Shown here: positions 44,516-56,073 of the stretch, piece after piece
Layout: each line of letters starts with the position of its first letter
Numbering within the stretch: the stretch's first letter is position 1
Assembly: GCA_023678885.1 (NCBI GenBank)
Contig: CM042962.1
Coordinates: 27,728,336-27,792,335 of the forward strand
Length of the DNA: 64,000 bases
Direction: 5' to 3'
DNA from: Pogostemon cablin
Taxonomy: Eukaryota > Streptophyta > Magnoliopsida > Lamiales > Lamiaceae
Notes under the pieces: generated by a model
What the model saw: the letters and a program-made list of their open reading frames with translations, nothing else
What the model was told of the DNA's origin: nothing
Databases searched by the model: none
Position numbers and translations under genes: made by a program

Positions 44516-45990
44516 CTGATGCTACCCTTTACTACCTTCTTGTGCTGTTTAGGCAACAGTCACAAGAATTTGTGCTTTCCTCCTACCCCTTAAAAAAAAA
44601 CAAGCCCTTCTTATGTTTATTTTACTTTAGCCTTGAGAAGAACAGTCCCAACAAAAGGTTCACAAAACCCCACCACCTCCACCACCACCAGTCACTTCTT
44701 CAGCCAAGAATATCACAAACCCCACTTGAAGATCTCAAGTTTCAACCAATCCACCTGCAATCACACACACACACAACAATTTCTTGTCACCAGTTTGAAG
44801 ATATGAAAGAGATGCACAATTACTTGGGATGACAAACAACGTTATTTTATGTGCCTTAAAGTAAATCTGATGCAGTAGTTCATCACTAAGCTGTAATGGA
44901 GACTCTGATTGAGGAAAGAAAGAAACGAATTTTAAGCAGAGCAAGAAGATTAAGCAATTGTAAGACCCTAATCAATCGTCATTTTATGTGGGTAAAACAA
45001 CACAAAGTAGATGGATTTACTGAATCTTTGTGAGATGGAAAACAACTACACACTTGCTCACTTCAAAAACCAAGTTCAAGAAAGCAAGAAACTTGACTCA
45101 AAAGGGATTAATCAGGAAGATTCCAAGAAATTTCTGGGCTCTTACAGAAGCCCCTAATTGTGAAATTGAACACAAAATCAAACCCATGGGAGAAAGATCT
45201 TTAAGATTTTGAGAAGGAAATCGAAGCAAACAAGGACTATAAAATCAAATCTTTTAGTCTGTTTAAGTGAACAGTAGTCACAAAAATGGCAAAACCCAGA
45301 ACTGAAACACAAAAGACCAGATTTACTTATTTACAAAGGAAAAGACTCAGTCCAAAAATCAATCCATAGATCATAAAATCACAAAAACAAAATATTGAGA
45401 AAATCTCAAAAGGAAAACTAAAAAACTTAACAAAAATGGTGAAAGCAGCAGTAGAAGATAAAAGCACCAAATCGGAAAAACGCAGACAAACAGTACCAAC
45501 GGGAAATCAAAAAACTCAAGACAGTACAATTCATGGTAGAGAAATCAAGAGAGAGAGAACCCTCCAAACCCACAAAGAAATCAAGTTGAAATCCTAGGTA
45601 GACTCATCTACAGACCTCAATCACTTCAAAATCCACCACAGAGAGAAAGAGAAAAAAACAGGTCTGAAAATGAGGTTATCGGATGTATAATAGAGGGGCT
45701 AAACAGTGTTGTAGATATATAACACTGAATGAGATAGCAAACTAAGCAAAGAAAAGAGGAGAGAGAGAGAAACAAGCACCACCCACTCATACATCAAAAG
45801 GGGCATCAGGTTCTTCTCTCCACCAGAAAGCAGGTTTGTACCATTAAACACCCCACGATTCACCTTACCCACTGTGAATATGCGTGAGACAATAAAAAAG
45901 AAAGATATTATAGGAAAAAAAATTCAAGAAACAAACAATTGTAATGAGAGAGAAAGAAAGCAGAGAGAAAGAGTCTTAGTCTAAGCAAAG
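44516..45990 (-). promoter_or_regulatory. Long leader and promoter of the UBZ-protein gene
   Basis: No coding gene is seen here. Relative to the minus-strand gene this is 5' leader. A TTGCAG acceptor at about 44755-44760 after a GT-rich run suggests a leader intron, but I cannot fix its donor (candidates around 45560-45600). The CT-rich tract (GA-rich on the plus strand) at about 45640-45980 is typical of plant 5' leaders. Several short ATG-started frames exist, which could act as upstream frames if retained. Confidence 0.45.
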
Positions 45991-46084
45991 CTGTCCTATC
46001 CTATACCTACCCTACAGAGTTTTTTCTTTCTTCCATTTTCTTGAAATTATTTATTACTGTACCCATTTGAAACTGTTGATTTTC

Positions 46085-46285
46085 TTATCTTTCGAAATGC
46101 TTTCTTAAGGAATGATGTACCCCGCCCTGTATTGGGAATTGGGTGAGGAAACTGGCTTATAGACAGGTTCATTTTGTAAAGGGTCAAATTAAGACAGGAT
46201 TTGAATTCTCATTCTACAATAAATAAACTTAATTGAAAGGTCTTCTCACCCTCCCTTTCTACGGTATGTTTTGGGGCTCGAAATG
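46085..46285 (-). mobile_element. tRNA-derived SINE, copy 2 (diverged)
   Basis: On the minus strand it follows the same plan as the 28072-28250 copy: a TACCGTAGAAAGGGAGGGTG start, GACCTTTCAATTAAGTTTAT in the middle, a B-box-like GAATTCAAATCCTG, then AATTTGACCC. The A box is worn. Confidence 0.6.
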
Positions 46286-46555
46286 CTTTCTTTATATCTT
46301 TCATCATGGATGTATTTCGATTTTAGCCTCCACCTTTTCTTGAAATTACACCATTACGCTCTCACTACACGACAATAAAGTAGAACCTTTTTTTGTGTGT
46401 GATTTTTCTAGTAATAATCATGATGAACAGACTACTCCATGTTTCAATTTTAATGATATCTTCTTTTTTTTTTTGCCTAAGTTAACTCCCTTTTTACTAG
46501 GTTTTCTGTCTGTTGATTACCCTAAATCATCATCTACATCAAGATGAAATGAGAT

Positions 46556-46922
46556 TAGAACTATTATTCGAGTAGAGCGATTAGTATATACTAGAGTTCG
46601 ACTCTAGTAATTTTTGCTTGAGTCGAGATCAATTTGATTCGTTAAGCAAATCAAATCAAGTTTATCGAACTTTATCGAGTCGATTTTTAATAAATATATC
46701 TTTATATTTATTATTTGATTTAATATTTATTATATTATTAATATTAATTATAATTATTATTAAAATAATTGAGTCTTGTCGAGTCGAGCAGAACTCGACT
46801 CGTTAAGATAATGAGCATAAGGAGAGCTCGAACTCAAACTCGATTAGTCACGGATAGAGCCGAACTCGAGTTTTAACGAGTCGAGTCAGCTTTCGAGTAG
46901 CTCGTTTCATTGAACAACTCTA
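46556..46922. mobile_element. hAT MITE with 8-bp target duplication
   Basis: 367 bp. The right end, reversed, reads TAGAGTTGTTCAATGAAACG; the left end TAGAACTATTATTCGAGTAG. Flanked by perfect AATGAGAT (46548-46555 and 46923-46930). Rich in repeated CGAGTCGAG/CTCGACTCG subterminal motifs in both orientations. Non-coding. Confidence 0.9.
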
Positions 46923-46930
46923 AATGAGAT

Positions 46931-49110
46931 GAACAACCATTCCCTAGCTCTATGTTTTTACCTCTTGCCAAATTAAGGACTGTCTCATTCGGGTTTTTTT
47001 TTTGTTTCTTGATTAAGTTAATCTGCTATGTCTTTGGGTACACAATATCAATATTATAGGATATAACGATTTTTCTGTATACAATTTAATTAGTAAGTAT
47101 ATAATTTTTCATTGAAAAAATAAGCTGAAATATGTATACTATAAATTTTTTATTAAAAAAATTTAAATTTTCTCTAAAAATTAAAGGTATAAGTTCTTAT
47201 ATTAAATACCTTACTCCGCATATGAAGGAGTAATATTTAATGGTATAATTTTCGAAAAATATAAAATTTAAGAGTACGATATTCCCAAAAGCAAGTTTTC
47301 TAGTTAATGGACCATTTTAATGCGTAGTAATTAATTGGTTAATATAAAGATATCATAATTTTTGCAGTTTTTTTTTTTAGTTTACTTATAAAGAATTCAT
47401 CTTTGAGTTTGTCTCTTTTGTTTCGGGGGACACACCGTACCCATAGAAACACAAGAATTTAAAATATTAAATTATTGTGTTCTCATCTGAGCACACAAGT
47501 TTTTGCCTTCATCTTTACATCAATTTTGTGTTTAATTTGAAAAGAAATAAATAACCTAGATTTATATAATGAGGCTCCACTAATCATAAATGTCATTTTC
47601 AAAAAAATATTTATTACCTATTTCAAATATTTTTACATGCTATATTAGCTCTTGAATAAAATAAGATTAGGTTTTAGATGTATAATAATATAAGGTAAAG
47701 AATGGATATTTAATGCTTTGAATAATAATTTAATAAGAAAACATTAATAAATTGTTGGCTTTTAATTAAGAAAGTATAAGATGCAAGTGAAAATTCTTAG
47801 AAATACTTTAGTATGTGAAGATTTAATTTTACATTTTTAGGAAACATAACTAAGGGTACTTTGTAATATTGTAATACTATTGGAGATATTATTTTAAATC
47901 AAAGCTTCGTATCCGTATAGAGTGATTGTAATATGTTAAGATTTAATATTAGATTATGTTATTATTATTAGAAAATTTTCATAAATAGTACTAGAACGAG
48001 TAGAAATATAATGATTGCACATTAAAGAGGGAGGGAGTACTTCTTTTATAGTGAAATAGTGAAAAATGCCTTAATAATAGTTTATTTTAAAAGATGATAG
48101 GAGTACTTGATATAAGTTTTTGAAAAAATGTTACTTTAAAAAAAAATCCTCATTTTCATATAATTTATACATAGTTATAGTCATACTTGCGTGTAGCGTT
48201 ATACATAAGTTAATTAATAAAGTTAATAAAGCATATGTATAGTCGTACATAATATTGCGTGTAGAGTCACATTAAAAAATTTATATATGAAGTTGCAGAC
48301 GTAGTTACTGGCATGATCGCAATAGACATCGCATGAAAAAGTTTATGTATGGGGTGGCAGGCGTTGTTGCGGAAGTAATCACATGTCGCATGAAAATTAT
48401 ATATAAATTGCAATTATAGTTGCAGACATACTCACAGAAAAAAAATTACAAATTGATTATGTTCGAAAAAAATTATCTCATTATGTCTCTATATATTATA
48501 ATTAACTGAATTTTGCATACTTAGGAGCATCAGTTCACGTTATTATTGTTTCATAAATGATAAGATTTATAAGAAATGCAAATATGATACGGATTTGTCT
48601 TGTGACACAAAATAGAAAATTTCATGTTTACATGACATTGAAAATGAGGAAAAAAAAAACTTAATAATTTAAATTTAAAAATAAATTAATTTAATAATAA
48701 ATATTCAGCATAATATAACACGATAAGGCAATATACACTATAGTATACTCTTCAAAAGGGGTTTCTTACTTTTTCACATGGATTAAAAATATATTATTAT
48801 TTAATGTGCAGTGAGTAGTTATATTAGTGAGAGTGTGTCTCATATTATAATTGTATTAGTGTGTGTGGGTGGGTTCATATGTGTATGAAAGAAAATTAGA
48901 CTATTTGGGTGGAACGCCTAAAATGGAAAAAATATCTCGTGATGAAAGGATTAATTAATTACAAATTAAACTTTAACATGATGTGATATCATACATTGTA
49001 GTTTTTTTTTTTAATTGTGCTACACACACAAATCGAATGAGATTTTCGTTTCAAAGATGAGGTGATGTTTGGTTGAGAAATGAAATTGAGATTTTTGGAT
49101 TTAAAAATGA
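46931..49110. other. Intergenic AT-rich DNA
   Basis: No gene seen. About 47060-47510 has motifs of the GGGGACAC...GTACCC small-element family (GGGTACACAATATC, CGGGGGACACACCGTACCC). A GAGGGAGGGAGTA end near 48030 and a worn MITE at about 48755-48955 are Stowaway remnants. Confidence 0.5.
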
Positions 49111-49119
49111 TTAAAATTT

Positions 49120-49352
49120 GTGTGCCTTCGGGGACACCGTGCGTTCAGATAACCTTTAGTATTAAATGATATATCATTTAGTATAAGGACGTGTACCCTT
49201 TATTTCCTTAAAAATAAAATAAAAAAATAATGAAAGTGTATACACTTTAAAACAAAATGTTGTACCCTTATTGATTAAAGTGTATACTATTTAGAATAAA
49301 CTATTGTACTCTTACATACCTTGTGCACCTGGGGACACAATAGACCAACTTT
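49120..49352. mobile_element. Small inverted-repeat element, 9-bp duplication
   Basis: Left end GTGTGCCTTCGGGGACACC and right-end motif GTGCACCTGGGGACACAA are partial inverted matches. Flanking TTAAAATTT at 49111-49119 and 49353-49361 match exactly but are low in complexity. The interior GTACCCTTTATTTCCTTAAA resembles the 18561-18955 element. Confidence 0.55.
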
Positions 49353-49743
49353 TTAAAATTTTAATGAATAGTGATACTCGGCTTTTTTAATTATATGTTG
49401 TAATTTTCAAAAAAAAATTAACCAAATATTATAATTGCATGGGTTCTTAATAAAATAAGCAAAGTTGCCCCTTATAGAGGCAACTTTGGTGAGATGACAT
49501 ATTTCAATAGTGAAGTTACCTTTGGTATAAACAACTTTTGATTACGTGCCATAATACCAGGTGTGGAAACTATTAAATAATGAAGTTACCCATAGTAGTA
49601 GCAACTTTGATTTATTACTATATTTATCCTATAATATTATTACATATTTATATTATATTGTAATGATTTATTATTTTATTATAATTCATAAATATATATA
49701 TTATTGTATAAATAATAATGTAGTAAATGATAATTATATAATG

Positions 49744-50032
49744 AGTGAGTTTGGTGTGAATCGGGTTCACACGTAAATCTTATTTTTACAAAATTACTCT
49801 AAAAATTACTCTTTGAAAAGTAATATTTTTATTTAGAAGAATAACAGTACATCTCTTTAAAGAGTAAATTTTTATGTATAAAAAAGTAATCGAGTACAAT
49901 AATTTAAAGAGTAATTTTTATATTTAAAAGAATAATAATTTATGTTTTTTAAAGAATAATTTTTCATGTATTAAAAAGTAATAGTTGAAAATATGGTTCA
50001 CGTGTGAATACAGTTCACACAAGTGTTTGCCT
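49744..50032. mobile_element. MITE with GTGTGAA/TTCACAC ends
   Basis: Left TTGGTGTGAATCGGGTTCAC and right GTGTGAATACAGTTCACACA are inverted relatives. The interior has repeated AAATTACTCTTT/AAAGAGTAATTTT blocks. Relatives lie at 54815-55030 and 60147-60965. Confidence 0.6.
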
Positions 50033-50086
50033 TATATAATTATTATACAGTATTATTTTTATAATTACTTAAAGGGAAGATTACTG

Positions 50087-52372
50087 ATACAAACATATAA
50101 AAATATTACTACTAACCACAAAAATATATAGTGACATTCTAATAGCACCCCTACAATGTGCAACACATAAATGTTGTGTGCAGTAAAAGTTCGTGTGCAG
50201 CAAAAAAAGTGGGGTGGTCCGGCGACCGGCCGTCAGATCTCCGGCGGCGGCAGAATTTCGGCGGCTGGCCGGAGGTCCGACCAAGCTCTGGTGGTCGGCC
50301 GGCGGCTGTCAGGCAGAATTCCGGCAGGCGGGCGGCGGTCCCGCGAAGCTCCGGCGACTGTCTGGCGACGGCGGTCCAGTGGTGGTCCGGCTGTGGGTGA
50401 GGGTTAATGAGCGATATTTTCACCTAGATTTTAGTGTCTTTTTATGTGTGTTTTCATATTATTTCATTCGTAATTATGTGTATTTTGATTGTGTTATGTG
50501 TTTTTATGAAAATGTGTGAGAATGAGCTTAAACATATGATTTTTAGGTAAAAATAGATTCTAGACGTGATAAGAAAGATGTGGGAAAAAAACGAAGCACA
50601 ATTCGGAGTTGAAACGAGGGAGAATGAGTCAAAGCAAAATGCTGAAAAACGCACGCCTAACTTGTGTAATTTTTTTTGTACTCTTGTAGAGCTCAAAACT
50701 AGAAGTGTGATATATGGTTGGAAAGCCATAGAAAAGAGGATTGTTTTGGTATAAGAAACACCTCAACCAAAGCCCAAACGAGAAAGTTATGATTAAAATG
50801 GTGACGTCGCGCAAGTTGTTCCTACTTAGCACGATTGTGCTACTTTGCATGACTTGTTACAACTTCAAATATTGAAAGTTTTATCAATTCTTTATATGCA
50901 TAGAAAGTCACAGAAGAGAGGATCGCATGAGTGCAAGAATCACCTAAATTGGATTTCGTATGAGAAAGTTATATGCAAAACGGTCTGACTGCGCTGCACC
51001 AACCCGAACTCGGCCCGAAGTCAAATTTATGATTAGAATGTGTTCTAGAAGGTTCCAAGGGGTACAAATGTCTATTTTGAGTGTAAAATAAGAGAAGGAT
51101 CAGTAAGGATCAGCTCCACACCTAATTCACACCATTTTTCACACACTTTCCTCTCTATTCTATCTACCCTTCATCTCATTCACACATCCTTGATTCCATC
51201 CATCTACACTTGATCTTCTCCATCAAATTCACAATCCAAGTGATCAAGGAAGCAAGGGAGAGTGAATATTGCAAGAAGAATAAGGAGATCTCCATTAAAG
51301 GACTTCAAAGGGGGAATATAATTCTAATTTTTGTGAACTTCTTTATAGTTTGATCATGGAATTTGTAGATTCAATTGTCTATGTTATTTTCTCTAAGACT
51401 GTGATAGACTAATCTCCTTTGTGAGATTAGCTTCATGATTGGTGTTGGATAATTTAGTTTTTATGTAATTTGATTTTAATCTTGAATGGGCTTTGTGTAT
51501 TTCTATCATTGAATATTGATTGATTGATGTATATGATAATATGTGTGATTAATTGTCATGGGCATGTGATTAGATTGAGAAATTAATTATATGTTTAGGA
51601 TAGTTCATTGAATCATTTCATCATACACTTCATGTGCATTAATTTAGAATGAGATAGAATATCCTTCTAGATTTAGAACCCTTTGATAGAACATTTGATT
51701 AGCTTGATCGAGAGATTGGTTGATTAGATGAGGAACTCAAACCATTAGTGAATTCATAGTACCTTAAAAAGAAATATTGCCTATGATTTAGTACCTAATT
51801 AGAGAACTCGTAGAGTAATTAGTACATATTGGGAGGTGTTCATTTTGGTCTCGATCCTATGTGCTTTTGGGAGCCTTGTTGAGGGTTTACATCCTATCCA
51901 TATCGAGAGAGAGTTTAGGTGGAATTAGTGATCGCTCATATGCTATGTCTATGATAGATTATAATTAATTGCATGATTACTTTATTATCTATATCATGAT
52001 TGTTGCTAATATCATCCTTGCATCATTTGGAACTCATCATTTATCTTTGTTTTTATCTTATTTCTTGCATTAGTTTAAGTGCGTTCATTTGCACGCTTAT
52101 CCTCCCTTTCCGTCGTCCTTATAAAATCATGATAAACTTGAGATCGCTTAAACTCTAGCACGTTCCTCCCTTGGGTTCGATAAATTCTTTAATTGGTCAT
52201 CCTTACTATATTACGACCAATCAAGGGTTTAGGATTTGTGGTTTAAAAGTGTATGGGTTTAGGGTTATATTTGATATTTTACTTTAATATTTTGTATGTA
52301 AGAGTAATTATTTTAAATCAATGTATCTTATAGTAATTAGGGGTACAAAGTGTGTACCTATTAGTAATTATT
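50087..52372 (+). mobile_element. Repeat X copy 1, split by a solo LTR
   Basis: Outside the solo LTR, 50087-50400 and 52229-52372 match 59040-59392 closely: ACAAACATATAAAAATATTA at the left and GGTACAAAGTGTGTACCTAT at the right. The middle holds a GC-rich, CCGGCGG-repeat stretch (50215-50395) missing in large part from the other copy. No terminal inverted repeats were found, so its class is unknown. Confidence 0.6.
50405..52223 (+). mobile_element. Solo LTR with AGGGT target duplication
   Basis: 1819 bp from TAATGAGCGATATTTTCACC to ACGACCAATCA. Flanked by perfect AGGGT (50400-50404 and 52224-52228). The expected TG start reads TA, a single G-to-A change. The pyrimidine-rich leader tract (about 51118-51240) resembles that of the LTR at the right end of the window (minus strand, about 63700-63850), so the two may be related families. 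No internal region is left. Confidence 0.75.
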
Positions 52373-53338
52373 CCTTACTTAAAAAGTAATTATAAAAATA
52401 TTTTTATATTGTATTATTTTTATTTACTTAAAAAGTAATTATAAAAATATTTTTAATTTATCTTATTATATTATATAAGTATGTAATCTTGTATCCACAT
52501 AGTATTATTTCATTTTCTAAAATGGAAGTAAAATTTTAAATTTATATATATATAAATATAGACATATATTTTAAAAAAAAATTGAATATTATCAATCATG
52601 TGTTTTTCATAATTAATAATATATTCTTATACTAGTGATAAAATTTATGACCTCTTGTACAACATCTAGGAGGTTGTTTTTGTCGAGTGCTTTGATGTCT
52701 GTTTATATATTCGGTATCATGTTGGATTGCTTTCTCATGATCATTTGAAACAAAAGACAATGTCTCGTATCCTCAAGTTTGCCAACCAAAATCAAAATCA
52801 TAAGATATCAATGATAAGTCACACCAATATGGAATTAGGCGTTGAATAATTTGTGATAAATAATAAAATAATACATTGTTAAAACTACAAATGCTTAAAT
52901 TTATTAATTTAATGAAACAATTAGTAAATTTTATAAATTTCTTACCATTATGTCTGTAAGGTACGTATGAAGAAGATCTAGGCATCTCAATTAATATTTT
53001 ACTACATTATTATTTATACAATACTAATATATACTTATGAATTATAATAAAGTAATAAATCATTACAATATAATATAATATAATAATATTATAGAATAAA
53101 TATAATAATAAATCAAAGTTGCCCTTAGGCAACTTCACTATTTAAAGGTTCCCCACCTTATACATGTTAAACAAAAGTTGCCTCTGCTAAAGACAATTAC
53201 ACTATTGAAATCTGCCACCTCACCAAAGTTGCCCCTACAAGGAGCAACTTTGCTTATTTCATTAAAAGCTCATGCAACTACAATATTTGATTAAAATTTT
53301 TTGAAAACTACAATATTTAATTAAAAAACCGTGATACA

Positions 53339-53606
53339 CCTTCCATCCAATTTCAATCTTTATATATTTCTATTTTGGGCATTTCATTTCAATCTTTTTG
53401 TTTTCCTTTTTTATACTTCATATGGGACCCACCTAAAACAATTAATATATCACCATGACACCATGAGATCACATTCAATACTAATATACTTACCCACTTT
53501 ACATTAATTATTATATCTTTTCACATACTATCTATTAAAATACTATACTCCTTATGATACGTGTAAAAACAAACGTAAGTATTGAAATGAAATGAAGGGA
53601 ATGTAT
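53339..53606. mobile_element. Worn Stowaway-like MITE
   Basis: Ends CCTTCCATCCAATTTCAATC and ATTGAAATGAAATGAAGGGA are inverted relatives. Interior runs such as ACTTACCCACTTTACATTAA are those of the family. Confidence 0.5.
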
Positions 53607-53885
53607 GTTTGTTTTGAGTTTTTTAAAGTATGTTTTAACTTTATGTTAAATTAATTAATGTGTAAGATTGTATTCATTATACCCCATAAAGAAAGAGATA
53701 AGAGATAAAAGAGAAAAAAAAAATACTTATTAAATAAGGTGAGATAATATATAGAAAAGTTGGTATGTTGAAGGTTATAGGAATTGTAGGTGTATATAAA
53801 AATAATTTTATGTGTATTTTGAAAATTAATTTAAAATTTTTTAAAATCAGAAAAAACATCGCCCTAAAATAATAAGCCTAAACAT

Positions 53886-53940
53886 TAGCTCAAATTGTGT
53901 GTCATTTTTCTATAGCTCAAATTGTGTGTCATTTTTCTAT
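53886..53940. repeat. 27-bp tandem duplication
   Basis: AGCTCAAATTGTGTGTCATT followed by TTTCTAT occurs twice in a row without a gap. Confidence 0.95.
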
Positions 53941-54307
53941 TGTGTCATCCGTCGGTAGTGTCTAAAATTATCACCTCTAATATTGTACTCTCAAAGTCTT
54001 CTCGAGAGGGATTTTGCTTTTTGTTATTTTTATTTATATTCTACTATAAAATGTCAATTTATTTTTTTTAATAAATATGAGCCCACATTAAATAACAGAA
54101 TTTCAAAATATTATTAAAAATTACACAATTTGTTATTCATTTTTAGTTAAAAGATGATCATTATATAAAGAATTAAATAACATTTAAGATTTACTAATTG
54201 CATGCATAATTGGGTAAGGAAATGGGACGGGTGAATATTCGACTTACCCAAACTTTAATATAAAGGGTAGGGTAGTTGCAAATGAATTTGAGACGGGTAC
54301 GAATAGC

Positions 54308-55249
54308 TAAGGCTGGAGAAAAATATCGAAATTTCAGTATACTGCTCTTATGATATAAAAAAATATCAATTTTATCGAAATTTTAGATATGCCGATGTTT
54401 TTGGTAAAGTATGATATCGTATTGAAAATTTTGGTACGATAAAAGTATATAAATTATCAATACCGCGATATTTCGGTATATTCCGAAATACCCAAAAATA
54501 TTCAATTTTTAGGTAATATGATATGGTATACCATACTACATGATGTATGCAATTATAATTATTATTTATATATTATAATTTTTAATTAAATTATATATAT
54601 ACACTATTTAATTAGAAGATTAAATCTAAAATCCTATTGCATACTCCGTATTTCATAAATATAAATGGGTGGTAAAGTTGATTGGCTTTCATGATATCTT
54701 GTATTTCTTTTTTAATTACGTAGTTCTATACTATATGAAAATTTAAAAGTGTTGATTTTAATATGAGTTCCATATGGTTCTTGTGTAGATTTTTTAGGTA
54801 CTATTTAATTAATGACAAACACTTGTGTAAATCGGGTTTACCTACATTAATTATGTAAACCCTATTACTCTTTAGTACATAAAAAATTATTCTTTAGCAC
54901 ATAAATTGTCACTCTTCTAAATTAAAAAAATTACTCTTCAAATTCTGATAATCCTCATTTATCGATTACTTTTTAGTATATGAAAAATCACTCTTTAGAT
55001 ATATGAATTATCACTCTTCTGCATAACGGCATAGCACACTATCTAGTAGGACGGTATATACCGATATTTTAGGTATGATACGGTATACCAAAATATCGGT
55101 AAGCAGAAGGTATATTATTTTCCTATACTGAAATATCAATATACCAAAAGTTTAGGTAAGGTAACAGTATGATTTTTTACATACCGAAAATTTCGGTACG
55201 GTATTTGGTATGACCAAAAATCTTCAGTATGCCATACCGTTCACCCCTA
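54308..55249. mobile_element. hAT-like element nested in another hAT
   Basis: 942 bp, ends TAAGGCTGG and (reversed right) TAGGGGTGAACGGTATGG, flanked by perfect CGAATAGC (54300-54307 and 55250-55257). The subterminal sequence is a dense set of CGGTAT/ATACCG and TTTCGGTA motifs in both orientations. Excising it restores the outer element's GGGTACGAATAGCTATAAG. A worn copy of the GTGTGAA-type MITE lies inside (about 54815-55030). Confidence 0.88.
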
Positions 55250-55468
55250 CGAATAGCTATAAGAAAACCCGTTAGGATTTGGGGCGAGTACGGGTAATAT
55301 CTTAATACCCGCAGGTACCCCATTTATATATATATTTATTTTATAAAATTTAATATATATTATATAATTTATATATTATAAATATTTTGTATATTTAATT
55401 AATAGTTATACGTTTTATTTAATCATATTTATTAAATATTTATTTAAAATAATAGAATTTATATTATA

Positions 55469-55669
55469 CTCCCTCCGTCACGACATAGGACCCCATTTGT
55501 TTTTTACACTTTGATTAAGGAATATTATTATTTTATGTGTAGTGTGTAATTGTATTAATAGTGAGTGGTGGGCCATATCTGAGGTCATTTTACTAAAAAG
55601 AGAAAATGGAGACCTTTAAGTGGAACTCCCAATATAGTAAAATGAGACATTTCGGTGGGATGGAGGGAG
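55469..55669. mobile_element. Stowaway-like MITE
   Basis: Ends CTCCCTCCGTCACGACAT and GGTGGGATGGAGGGAG, flanked by TA. Confidence 0.85.
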
Positions 55670-55704
55670 TACTTATTTTATACTATTTAATTAATAATAA
55701 TATA

Positions 55705-55823
55705 TTCCCTCCGCCCTATTGAAACGTACGCACTTCACAAAGGAAGCACGTAGGTTTCAATGGGACGGTTACCCTTTTGTAATTTACAAAAAAAATGTAT
55801 ACGTTTCAATGGGACGGAGGGAG
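55705..55823. mobile_element. Short Stowaway-like MITE (119 bp)
   Basis: Ends TTCCCTCCGCCCTATTGAAA and TTTCAATGGGACGGAGGGAG, TA flanks. The phrase GTTTCAATGGGACGG occurs twice, so the right half is partly duplicated. Confidence 0.8.
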
Positions 55824-56073
55824 TAATTTTTATTATTATATTTATTTAAACCATAAAAAATATAAATATATGGAGTATAAAATAAATGAATATTATTAAA
55901 CAGGAACGAGTACTTGTGGGTATTGATAAATGAGAATGGGATGGGTACGGGTACCACATTAAATTTTATAAACTGGACGGGTACGGATACACATAGTAGT
56001 TTTTAATCGAATATGGGTACCCCAAAATAAGCAGGTACGGGGTACCCTATCCATTGTCATCCCTATGCATAAT

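Larger units (their letters stand above)
49371..53340. mobile_element. Long-inverted-repeat element (arms about 330 bp)
   Basis: The left arm (49371 to about 49735) and the reverse complement of the right arm (about 52985-53340) align over their whole length, including AATAAGCAAAGTTGCCCC, GGCAACTTTGGTGAG and GCAACTTTGATTTATTA. The arms carry several GTTGCC/GGCAAC inversions. Arms this long suggest a Mutator-like or foldback element. I could not find a target duplication, because a worn MITE begins right at the right end. The interior is filled by later insertions. No transposase seen. Confidence 0.75.
54211..56065. mobile_element. hAT-like element, outer, 8-bp duplication
   Basis: Right end reversed TAGGGATGACAATGG; left end TGGGTAAGGAAATGG is its diverged partner. 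Flanked by perfect TGCATAAT (54203-54210 and 56066-56073). The subterminal regions are full of GGGTACGGGTA/TACCCGTACC motifs. It contains another hAT element (54308-55249) and two Stowaway-like MITEs. No transposase. Related to 58122-59840. Confidence 0.88.

Noticed and set aside
50158..50519. Overlapping frames of 80-108 codons in the GC-rich block
   Set aside because: Open in several frames on both strands because of GC-rich repeats; no protein family seen and the copy at 59037 lacks most of the block.
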